This document shows positions 1 to 6,641 of a stretch of DNA of 31,518 nt, piece by piece. How positions within the stretch are numbered: position 1 is the stretch's first letter; each line of letters starts with the position of its first letter. The notes beneath the pieces were generated by a model. It did not search any database. It had not been told where the DNA came from and worked only from the letters and a program-made list of their open reading frames with translations. A program made the position numbers and the translations under genes. The DNA is from Candidatus Bathyarchaeota archaeon (GTDB taxonomy: Archaea > Thermoproteota > Bathyarchaeia > TCS64): positions 13,389 to 44,906 of the forward strand of contig PBSW01000029.1 in NCBI GenBank assembly GCA_002726865.1, in the 5' to 3' direction.

Positions 1-2
1 CT

Positions 3-2249
3 ATCATGGTCACCAAGGTCGTCGCCACGAACCCCCTCGCCATCGGGGGAGGAGCAGGCGGAGGCATCAGGAACATCATCGGGGAGACCTGGGAGAGCCG
101 GATAAGATACCACCAGAACTACATCTACGACAGGAGGCTCATCCCCGGGATGCCCTACAGGATGGAAGAGGGCAACCTGATTCCTGTAGACTACCCGCTC
201 CCCCCGGATGTCAAGGCCGAGATGCAGGAGGCCTTCGCCGGTGAGGACCCAGAGTTCACCGAGAACATGCTCGAGTGGGCCCGCCTCCTCCAGTGCCCCG
301 TCCCCGAGATCAGGCGGGTCGCCGTGGACATCGAGGTCCATACCTCCGTCGCGAACAGGCTGCCGAACCCCGAGGAGGCCATAGAGCCCATCACCGCGGT
401 CAGCTTCACCGCCTCGGACGGGTTTAGACGGGTGATTCTTCTCAACGAGACCGGGGATGAAGCGACTCTCCCGGTGATCGAGGATGCCGAGGTCGAGTTC
501 TACGAGGACGAGAAGAGCCTCATCGCCGAGGTGTTCAGGGTTCTCGACGAGTACCCCGTCGTATTGACCTTCAACGGTGACAACTTCGACCTCCGCTACC
601 TGAGGAACAGGGCCCAGAACCTGGCGTTCTCCAACAATGATATTCCTATCACTGTGGGGAGGCGCTTCGCATACCTCAGGAACGGGCTCCATATCGACCT
701 CTACAGGTTCTTCATGAACAACGCTATCAAGATCTATGCCTTCGGGAACAAGTACAGGGAGAACACCCTGGACGCCGTCTCCAGGGGGGTCACGGGGAAT
801 AAGAAGATCCCCGTGGGGACCATCAACGACCTCAGCTTCGATGAGCTGGCGATGTACTGCCTCAACGACGCGGATATCACCTACGGGCTCACGAGTTTCA
901 ACGGTGACCTCGCGATGCAGCTCATGGTGATCATGAGTCGTATCAGCAAGCAGACCATGGAGGACCTCACCCGGATGGGGGTGAGCAGGTGGATCCTGGC
1001 CCTCATGGAGTGGGAGCACAGGAGGAGAGGGTGGCTCATACCCAACTCCCAGGACATCCTCCTCGCCAAAGGGGGCACCACCACCACCGCAATGATCAAG
1101 GGCAAAAAGTATCAGGGAGCCATCGTCCAGGACCCGAAACCGGGAGTCCACTTCGGGGTCACCGTCCTCGACTTCGCCAGCCTCTACCCGTCCGCCATCA
1201 AGAACTGGAACCTGAGCTACGAGACCCTCCTCTGCAACCACGAGGATTGCAAGAGCAAGATGGTTCCGGGGACCAGCCACTACGTCTGCACCCACAAGAA
1301 GGGGATGACGAGCCTCATCATCGGGAGCCTCAAGGACCTCAGGGTTCTCAGGTACAAGCCCCTCGCTAAGGACCCAAGCCTCACACCGGAGGAACGCACA
1401 TACTACGACGTGGTCCAGGCAGCCCTCAAGGTCTTCCTCAACGCCAGCTATGGAGTCTTCGGCGCCGAGAGCTTCCCCCTATACTGCCCGCCCCTCGCAG
1501 AGAGCACCGCAGCCGTGGGGCGGTACGCGATGACCCAGGCCATCGAGGAGTCCACGAACCTCGGCATCGACGTCCTTTACGGGGACACCGACAGCGTCTT
1601 CCTCGCCCACCCCACCCCGGAGCAGATCTCCGAGCTGGTGGCTTGGACTGACAGGGTGCTGGGCATAGACCTGGACATCGACAAGGAGTACAGGTATGCG
1701 ATCTTCTCGAAACGGAAGAAGAACTATCTGGGGGTCTTCGCTGACGGGAGCGTGGATATCAAGGGGCTCACCGGTAAGAAGAGGCATATACCCCCGCTGC
1801 TCAGCAACGCGTTCATGGAGCTCACCGCGATCCTGGGGGGAGTCGAGACCCCCGAGGAGATGCTCGAGGCGAAGAAGGAGATCCAGGTCCTCGTGGAGTC
1901 CGTCTACGGCAAGCTGAAGGACAGGGACTTTGACCTCAACGAGATCGCCTTCAGGGTGATGCTGGGCCGGAAGCTCTCCTCCTACGAGACCAATCCTCAG
2001 CACGTGAAGGCGGCGAGGATGCTCAGGGATCAGGGGACCCCGATAGACGTCGGGGACATCATCCGTTACGTCATTACCACCAAAGACGTGAAGCCGGTGC
2101 AGATGGCCTCCCATAGAGACGTTGACATCAACAAGTACGTGGAGCACATGGAGGCCATGTTCGAGCAGCTTCTGGACGCCCTGGATATGGACTTCGACAC
2201 CATGGTGGGGCGCCCCAAGCAGATGAGTCTGGGAAAGTTCTTTGGCTAA
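3..2249 (+). CDS. polB1: Family B DNA polymerase, PolB1/Dpo1 type (5' end outside window)
   Basis: Replicative DNA polymerase with a 3'-5' proofreading domain. The frame is open to the window edge; the ATG at base 6 is probably internal, because crenarchaeal Dpo1 has about 120 more residues before the exonuclease domain. Numbering from that ATG: exo I is VAVDIEV (D108, E110), exo II is TFNGDNFD, exo III is YCLNDAD. Polymerase motif A is DFASLYPSAI (D389), motif B is KVFLNASYG, motif C is YGDTDS (Y525-D529), and the KKNY and KKRH elements follow. The linear order and the short segments around each motif resemble Sulfolobus Dpo1 as I recall it. Motif A has Ala397 where SLYPSII is usual. Codons end strongly in C or G. 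A 357-base gap separates it from gatC. Confidence 0.95.
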   Translation: MMVTKVVATNPLAIGGGAGGGIRNIIGETWESRIRYHQNYIYDRRLIPGMPYRMEEGNLIPVDYPLPPDVKAEMQEAFAGEDPEFTENMLEWARLLQCPVPEIRRVAVDIEVHTSVANRLPNPEEAIEPITAVSFTASDGFRRVILLNETGDEATLPVIEDAEVEFYEDEKSLIAEVFRVLDEYPVVLTFNGDNFDLRYLRNRAQNLAFSNNDIPITVGRRFAYLRNGLHIDLYRFFMNNAIKIYAFGNKYRENTLDAVSRGVTGNKKIPVGTINDLSFDELAMYCLNDADITYGLTSFNGDLAMQLMVIMSRISKQTMEDLTRMGVSRWILALMEWEHRRRGWLIPNSQDILLAKGGTTTTAMIKGKKYQGAIVQDPKPGVHFGVTVLDFASLYPSAIKNWNLSYETLLCNHEDCKSKMVPGTSHYVCTHKKGMTSLIIGSLKDLRVLRYKPLAKDPSLTPEERTYYDVVQAALKVFLNASYGVFGAESFPLYCPPLAESTAAVGRYAMTQAIEESTNLGIDVLYGDTDSVFLAHPTPEQISELVAWTDRVLGIDLDIDKEYRYAIFSKRKKNYLGVFADGSVDIKGLTGKKRHIPPLLSNAFMELTAILGGVETPEEMLEAKKEIQVLVESVYGKLKDRDFDLNEIAFRVMLGRKLSSYETNPQHVKAARMLRDQGTPIDVGDIIRYVITTKDVKPVQMASHRDVDINKYVEHMEAMFEQLLDALDMDFDTMVGRPKQMSLGKFFG

Positions 2250-2471
2250 GAGCCTCTGTTTCCAACTAGTTCTCTGTTGTCTGAAATAATGCTCCTGTCT
2301 TCGAGATGTTCGACATCTAGGCTGATGTGTGTTTCAGACTTGGATATCTCATTATTCATCTGAAATGCAACTCGATTAATGAAAATACGGTTGTTCCATT
2401 CAATATTTGAGCTCACCCTCTGCGATCCTCCATCAATCTTAAAAACCGATTTCGGGGAGTGCTCCACTAAG

Positions 2472-2479
2472 TTTAAATA
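2472..2479 (+). promoter_or_regulatory. Putative TATA box of the gatCAB operon
   Basis: The octamer TTTAAATA lies 128 bases before the gatC start, in the gap after polB1. A start site about 25 bases downstream would fall near 2500 and give a leader of roughly 105 bases, unusually long for this window. No other good TATA box is visible closer to gatC. Confidence 0.5.
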
Positions 2480-2483
2480 CGGT

Positions 2484-2520
2484 TCACCGGACAAACTTCG
2501 GGGGATAAAATGTCCGGTGA
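2484..2520. promoter_or_regulatory. 10-bp inverted repeat spanning the predicted gatC transcription start
   Basis: TCACCGGACA at 2484-2493 and its exact reverse complement TGTCCGGTGA at 2511-2520 are separated by 17 bases. The left arm begins 4 bases after the TATA-like box and the predicted start site lies in the spacer, which is the position of an archaeal repressor operator. If transcription starts upstream of the left arm, it could instead be an RNA hairpin in the leader. The remaining gap (2250-2606) holds no convincing gene. Confidence 0.5.
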
Positions 2521-2606
2521 GTGTTTTAATCTGTGCACGTTTATCCTTCATACGTTATAGACCCCACGAATTCCACCCTCCGAATATCCTCAGGAGTCCT
2601 CCCTAG

Positions 2607-2897
2607 ATGTCCCATCAATGGTCCATCGACAGGAAGCTCGTCGAGCGCATCGCCAAGGTCGCCCGCCTGGAGTTGACCGAGGCCGAGATCGAAAAGTTCA
2701 CCGGGCAGCTCAAGGTGATCCTAGAGTCATTTTATGAGCTCGACGAAGTCGACACCGAAGGCATAGAGCCGAGCTTCCACCCCCAGGAGCTCGCCAACGT
2801 CCTCAGAGAGGACGAGGTTATCCCGTGGGACTGGGACCCGTTTGAGAACACGGAGCACAGAGAGGGGAAGCACTTCAAGGGGCCGAGGATCCAATGA
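2607..2897 (+). CDS. gatC: Asp-tRNA(Asn)/Glu-tRNA(Gln) amidotransferase subunit C
   Basis: Small non-catalytic subunit that wraps between GatA and GatB and stabilises the cytoplasmic amidotransferase. The 96 residues match the family's usual length of about 95. Family signatures are the N-terminal helix with VARLELTEAEIEKF (residues 18-31), the segment ILESFYELDEVDTEGIEPSF, and a late acidic stretch around LREDEV. The ATG is preceded by AGGAG at 2592-2596. Its last codons overlap the start of gatA in ATGA, so the three subunits are translationally coupled. In archaea GatCAB is normally used for Asn-tRNA, since Gln-tRNA is made by GatDE; the tRNA-Asn behind this operon agrees with that. Confidence 0.95.
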   Translation: MSHQWSIDRKLVERIAKVARLELTEAEIEKFTGQLKVILESFYELDEVDTEGIEPSFHPQELANVLREDEVIPWDWDPFENTEHREGKHFKGPRIQ

Positions 2898-4216
2898 CCG
2901 GCGTATTGGCCCGGGCCCGGGAGCTCGACGACGAGTACATGATCTTCAACGCCCTCTCGGAGTCGGATGACTCCACGGGTAGAGGATTGCTAGAGTGCAC
3001 AGCGATCTCGGTGAAGGACAACATCTGCGTCAAAGGCATGGAGACTCGCGCCGGATCAAAGACCCTGGAAGGTTACAGGCCGCCTTTCGATGCCACCGTC
3101 GTGAAGAAGTGTCGCGAGGAGGGTGCATTCATCTTGGGGAAGACGACTCAGGACGAGTTCGGATTCGGCACGTTCAACGTCAACACCCCTTTCAAGGTTC
3201 CCCTGAACCCCCACGACCCAGAGAGGAGCGCCGGGGGGAGCTCCGGAGGGGCGGCATGCCTCACCTCTGTCGCCGAGTTTCCCCACCTCGCGATCGCGGA
3301 GTCCACCGGGGGCTCTATCAGCTGCCCCGCCTCCTTCTGCGGAGTCGTGGGGCTCACACCCACATACGGCCGGACGAGCCGATGGGGGCTCGTGGACTAC
3401 GCGAACAGCCTCGACAAGATCGGGGTCATGGGGAAGACCGTCGCCGAGGCGGCGCTGCTCCTTTCAGTCATCAGCGGCCCCGACGAGTACGACTCCACCG
3501 TCAGTCAGGCCCAGCCCGAGGATTCCACGGGGTATCTGCGTGAAGGCGTCGAAGGATTGAGGATTGGTGTCCCCCGGGAGTATTTCGGTGAGGGGGTAGA
3601 CTCAGGCGTATCCGAGGCCGTCTGGGCGGCCATCAAGAGGCTTGAATCTCAGGGTGCCACGGTCACGGAGCTCAGCCTCCCCCACACGGGAGTTTCCCTC
3701 GCATCATACTACATCATCGCGATGGCTGAAGCCTCTACCAACCTCGCCAAGTTTAGCGGCCTCCGCTACGGGCTCCACCAACCCCTGGAGGGAGCCTTCG
3801 ACCAGTATTTCTCCCGGGTCCGCGCCCAAGGGTTCTCTGAGGAGGCGAAGAGGCGGGTCATCCTCGGGACATTCACCCGGATGGCGGGGTACCGGGACGC
3901 CTACTACCTGAAGGCCCTCAGGGTGCGCACCCGGGTCATCGAGGACTTTAAGCGGGCCTTCGCCGAGGTGGATGTCCTCGCCGCTCCCACGATGCCCATG
4001 GTAGCACCCCGGTTCGACGAGATCTCCGAGATGGAGCCTATCCAGCACTACATGATGGACGTCCTTACGGTGGCCCCCAACCTCGCCGGGATACCCATGA
4101 TCTCCTCCCCCTGCGGACGGGTCAACGGTATGCCCGTGGGGCTCCACCTCATGGCCGACCACATGGGAGAGGGTACATTGATTCGGGCCGCCCACGCCCT
4201 AGAGGTGAGCGCGTGA
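2894..4216 (+). CDS. gatA: Asp-tRNA(Asn) amidotransferase subunit A (glutaminase, amidase signature)
   Basis: Amidase-signature subunit that releases ammonia from glutamine or asparagine for the GatB active site. The Ser-cisSer-Lys triad is visible: Lys41 in AISVKDN, Ser117 in SAGGSSGG, and the nucleophile Ser141 in ESTGGS. The 76- and 24-residue spacings match the bacterial enzyme. The usual GSDTGGS reads AESTGGS here, so the conserved Asp three residues before the first Gly-Gly pair is replaced, which is uncommon. At 440 residues it is slightly shorter than typical bacterial GatA (about 480). The start ATG overlaps the gatC stop, and its TGA overlaps the GTG start of gatB. Confidence 0.95.
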   Translation: MTGVLARARELDDEYMIFNALSESDDSTGRGLLECTAISVKDNICVKGMETRAGSKTLEGYRPPFDATVVKKCREEGAFILGKTTQDEFGFGTFNVNTPFKVPLNPHDPERSAGGSSGGAACLTSVAEFPHLAIAESTGGSISCPASFCGVVGLTPTYGRTSRWGLVDYANSLDKIGVMGKTVAEAALLLSVISGPDEYDSTVSQAQPEDSTGYLREGVEGLRIGVPREYFGEGVDSGVSEAVWAAIKRLESQGATVTELSLPHTGVSLASYYIIAMAEASTNLAKFSGLRYGLHQPLEGAFDQYFSRVRAQGFSEEAKRRVILGTFTRMAGYRDAYYLKALRVRTRVIEDFKRAFAEVDVLAAPTMPMVAPRFDEISEMEPIQHYMMDVLTVAPNLAGIPMISSPCGRVNGMPVGLHLMADHMGEGTLIRAAHALEVSA

Positions 4217-5622
4217 AGGCGGTCATGGGCCTCGAGATCCACGTCCAGCTCGAAACGGAGAGCAAGCTATTCTGCGGGTGCAGCACCGACTCCGAGCACG
4301 CTGAGCTCAACGGGAACCCCTGCCCCATCTGCCTCGGGTTCCCCGGGGCCAAGCCCAAGGTGAACCGGAGGGCGGTGGAGCACGCAGTGAAGATCGCCCG
4401 GGCCCTCGAATGCAAAGTTCAGCCCCGGTTCTACTTTAGCCGCAAGAGCTACTTCTACCCGGACATGCCCAAGAACTTCCAGATCACCCAGTACGAGATG
4501 CCCCTGGCCCTGGGGGGCCATCTGCTCCTGGACGGGAGGCGCATCGGAATCACCAGGGTCCACTTGGAGGAGGACCCGGCGAGGCTGGTCCACGTTGGCG
4601 GGGGCATCTCGTCGTCCCTGTACACCCTCATCGACCACAATCGCTCCGGGGTCCCCCTCGTGGAGATCGTGACGGAGCCCGACCTCACCAGCAGCAAGGA
4701 GGCCCGCCTCTTCCTTCAGAAGCTCTCCCTCATCCTGGAGCATCTCGGGGTCTACGACCCGGGGCGGGAGGGGGGGCTCCGGGTGGACGCTAACGTGAGC
4801 CTCAAGGGGGGGCAGAGGGTGGAGGTGAAGAACATCACCGGTTTCCGGGCCGTGGAGGACGCCCTCAACTACGAGATCATCCGGCAGGAGAGTATGGCCA
4901 ACATGGGCATCGCCGTGATGCGGGAGACCCGCCACTACGACACAAAGTCCAACACCACCAGTACCCTCCGCCGGAAAGAGCAGGAGGAGGACTATGGCTA
5001 CATCACGGATCCCGACCTCGTCCGAATCGACATCGACGACGCCTGGATAGCCCGGCTCGAGTCCGAGATGCCCGAGCTCCCCGACGCCCGGATACAGAGA
5101 TACGTCGAGGAGCATGGGGTCCCCCGGTTCCAGGCCGGGATCATAGTGAACACCGGACTAGACCTCTCCCAGTTCTTCGAGGAATGCATCGCGTTCTTCC
5201 CCAAACCAGAGATGGTGGCCAACTGGACGGTCACCTTCCTGCTGAAGAGCCTCAACTACGAGGGCGTCAGCTTACGTGAGTCGAAGGTGGAACCTGAGAC
5301 CTTCGTGGAGCTCCTGACGCTCATCGATGATAGGACCATCACGGAAAGGCTCGCCCGGGAGCTCATCAAGGAGTACGTGAGCACCGGGGAGTCCCCCAGG
5401 GGTCTCGTGGAGAGGAAGGGGCTCGCCTCTGCGGATAGGGGTGAGTTGGGCGAAGCGATAGATGCGGTGTTAGCAGATAATCGGAATGCTGTCACCGATT
5501 ACCAGGCGGGGCAAACCAGAGCTATTGACTATCTCCTGGGGCAGGTGCTCAGGAGGATCAGGGCCCGGGGCGACCCCGTCGAGGTGAAAAAGCAAATAAG
5601 GGAAGTATTAGACAACAAGTGA
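4213..5622 (+). CDS. gatB: Asp-tRNA(Asn) amidotransferase subunit B
   Basis: tRNA-binding kinase/transamidase subunit. It activates the side-chain carboxylate of Asp-tRNA(Asn) with ATP and amidates it. The cradle domain starts with VMGLEIHVQL and carries the zinc-site cysteines C21, C23, C37 and C40 (FCGCS...CPIC). The signature DYNRSG-like segment appears as DHNRSGVPLVEIVTEPD. The C-terminal third is the helical plus YqeY-like tail that binds tRNA; 469 residues is full length. The GTG start at 4213 overlaps the gatA stop by 4 bases (GTGA); an ATG four codons later is possible but would lose the overlap. The gene ends only 7 bases before tRNA-Asn, so gene and tRNA may share a transcript. Confidence 0.95.
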   Translation: MKAVMGLEIHVQLETESKLFCGCSTDSEHAELNGNPCPICLGFPGAKPKVNRRAVEHAVKIARALECKVQPRFYFSRKSYFYPDMPKNFQITQYEMPLALGGHLLLDGRRIGITRVHLEEDPARLVHVGGGISSSLYTLIDHNRSGVPLVEIVTEPDLTSSKEARLFLQKLSLILEHLGVYDPGREGGLRVDANVSLKGGQRVEVKNITGFRAVEDALNYEIIRQESMANMGIAVMRETRHYDTKSNTTSTLRRKEQEEDYGYITDPDLVRIDIDDAWIARLESEMPELPDARIQRYVEEHGVPRFQAGIIVNTGLDLSQFFEECIAFFPKPEMVANWTVTFLLKSLNYEGVSLRESKVEPETFVELLTLIDDRTITERLARELIKEYVSTGESPRGLVERKGLASADRGELGEAIDAVLADNRNAVTDYQAGQTRAIDYLLGQVLRRIRARGDPVEVKKQIREVLDNK

Positions 5623-5629
5623 AGGATGT

Positions 5630-5705
5630 GCCTCGGTAGCTCAGTAGGTAGAGCACCCGGCTGTTAACCGGACGGTCGAAAGTTCGAGTCTTTCCCGGGG
5701 CGCCA
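5630..5705 (+). tRNA. tRNA-Asn (GUU), CCA encoded
   Basis: The cloverleaf folds by eye. The acceptor stem GCCTCGG pairs with CCGGGGC (one G-U); the D arm follows; the anticodon stem CCCGG/CCGGA has one C-A mismatch at its top; the loop CTGTTAA gives anticodon GTT; the variable loop is 5 nt (CGGTC); the T stem is GAAAG/CTTTC with loop TTCGAGT. The discriminator is G at 5702 and CCA is genomically encoded at 5703-5705. The first pair is G1-C72, not the U1-A72 used by bacterial GatCAB. Published work on archaeal GatCAB points to other determinants, including variable-loop length. No intron is present. It starts 7 bases after the gatB stop. Confidence 0.96.
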
Positions 5706-5920
5706 ACTTGCTTTCGCCTGATTTTAAGGAAGGTTTAGTGAAGGCACTGTGGAGCATCAGAAACCTGAGTAAAAACACCCAGATGATCTATTCCAAGAAT
5801 CTGAGGCGAATCGCCATAAACTCTGACCTGAACGAAAACCAAGGTTTGAAAAGGTAGGTTCAGAATTAAAGGGGACCAACAAGTATCGCGACACACTCTC
5901 GCCCGCAGTAAACAACAAGC

Positions 5921-5928
5921 CTTATATT
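5921..5928 (+). promoter_or_regulatory. Putative TATA box of ssb
   Basis: CTTATATT lies 45-52 bases before the ssb ATG, in a 267-base gap after tRNA-Asn that shows no other gene. A start near 5950 would give a leader of about 20 bases. Confidence 0.5.
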
Positions 5929-5972
5929 TCTATTGTGATGTCTTTCGCTCGCATAACAAGAGTAGAAATAAA

Positions 5973-6419
5973 ATGGAGTCTAATAATAACGAAACCCCTA
6001 TGGTGAAAATCGGGAATTTAACACAGTACAGTAGAAAGGTATACACAGTTGCTAAGGTAATCGCCAAAACCGAGGAGAGAGAGGTTACATCTAGATCCGA
6101 TATGTCGTCTCATAGAGTTGCTGAGGCTCTGATCGCCGACGAAACTGGAAGCATATACCTCACTCTCTGGGACGATGTCCTTGACCAAGTTGAGGAAGAT
6201 CAGATCCTGAACATCAAGGACGCATACGTCAACCTGTTTAGAGGTTCCATGCGTCTCAATCTAGGCCGATACGGAAGCTACGATCTCCTTGATGATGCCC
6301 CCTTTGAGGACGTGGACCTTGATAATAATCTGTCAAGCAAAGTGTTCACAAGGGAGCCCAGAGGGTACGATAGAGGGCGGGGCCGGGGCTTCGGCCAGGG
6401 CAATCGTAGAAGATACTAA
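5973..6419 (+). CDS. ssb: Single-stranded DNA-binding protein, crenarchaeal single-OB-fold type
   Basis: Binds and protects ssDNA in replication and repair. Residues about 9-105 form one OB fold: KIGNLTQYSRKVYTVAKVI, then EALIADETGSIYLTLWDD and LNIKDAYVNLFRGSMRLNLG. These match the order and wording of Sulfolobus SSB, which is also about 148 residues. The C-terminal tail is flexible and rich in Arg and Gly (GRGRGFGQGNRRRY). Unlike Sulfolobus SSB it does not end in an acidic tip, which in that group recruits partner proteins. It stands alone with its own TATA box, between tRNA-Asn and the EF-2 gene. This SSB type is one of the better clues to a TACK-like affiliation. Confidence 0.93.
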   Translation: MESNNNETPMVKIGNLTQYSRKVYTVAKVIAKTEEREVTSRSDMSSHRVAEALIADETGSIYLTLWDDVLDQVEEDQILNIKDAYVNLFRGSMRLNLGRYGSYDLLDDAPFEDVDLDNNLSSKVFTREPRGYDRGRGRGFGQGNRRRY

Positions 6420-6582
6420 ATTAACTCACTGCTATCAATACACTCTTTTTCTTTATTTCATAATTTAGTGGGTTCTCTCTCACTGTCTAGAAGCGTTTTT
6501 GGATAATCATTGATAGGATGGTTTTCTATTGTCCAATAATTTATTTCCATTCTCGATATTTTCGATGTGATTAGAGAAATAG

Positions 6583-6590
6583 ATTTAAAT
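6583..6590 (+). promoter_or_regulatory. Putative TATA box of the EF-2 gene
   Basis: ATTTAAAT lies 52-59 bases before the EF-2 ATG. Transcription from about 6612 would give a leader of about 30 bases. T-rich tracts at 6442-6456, just after ssb, could end the ssb transcript. Confidence 0.5.
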
Positions 6591-6641
6591 TGACCCCGTT
6601 TTGGTAGTATACCGTATTCCGGATTACAGGTTTGAATCGAT

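Noticed and set aside
1479..2147. Long antisense ORF inside polB1 and others inside gat genes
   Set aside because: They are mirror frames of GC-rich genes with C/G-ending codons and have no homology of their own.
2246..2551. 101-codon minus-strand ORF between polB1 and gatC
   Set aside because: It has no family resemblance and no clear promoter, lies over the TATA box and inverted repeat of gatC, and overlaps the end of polB1.
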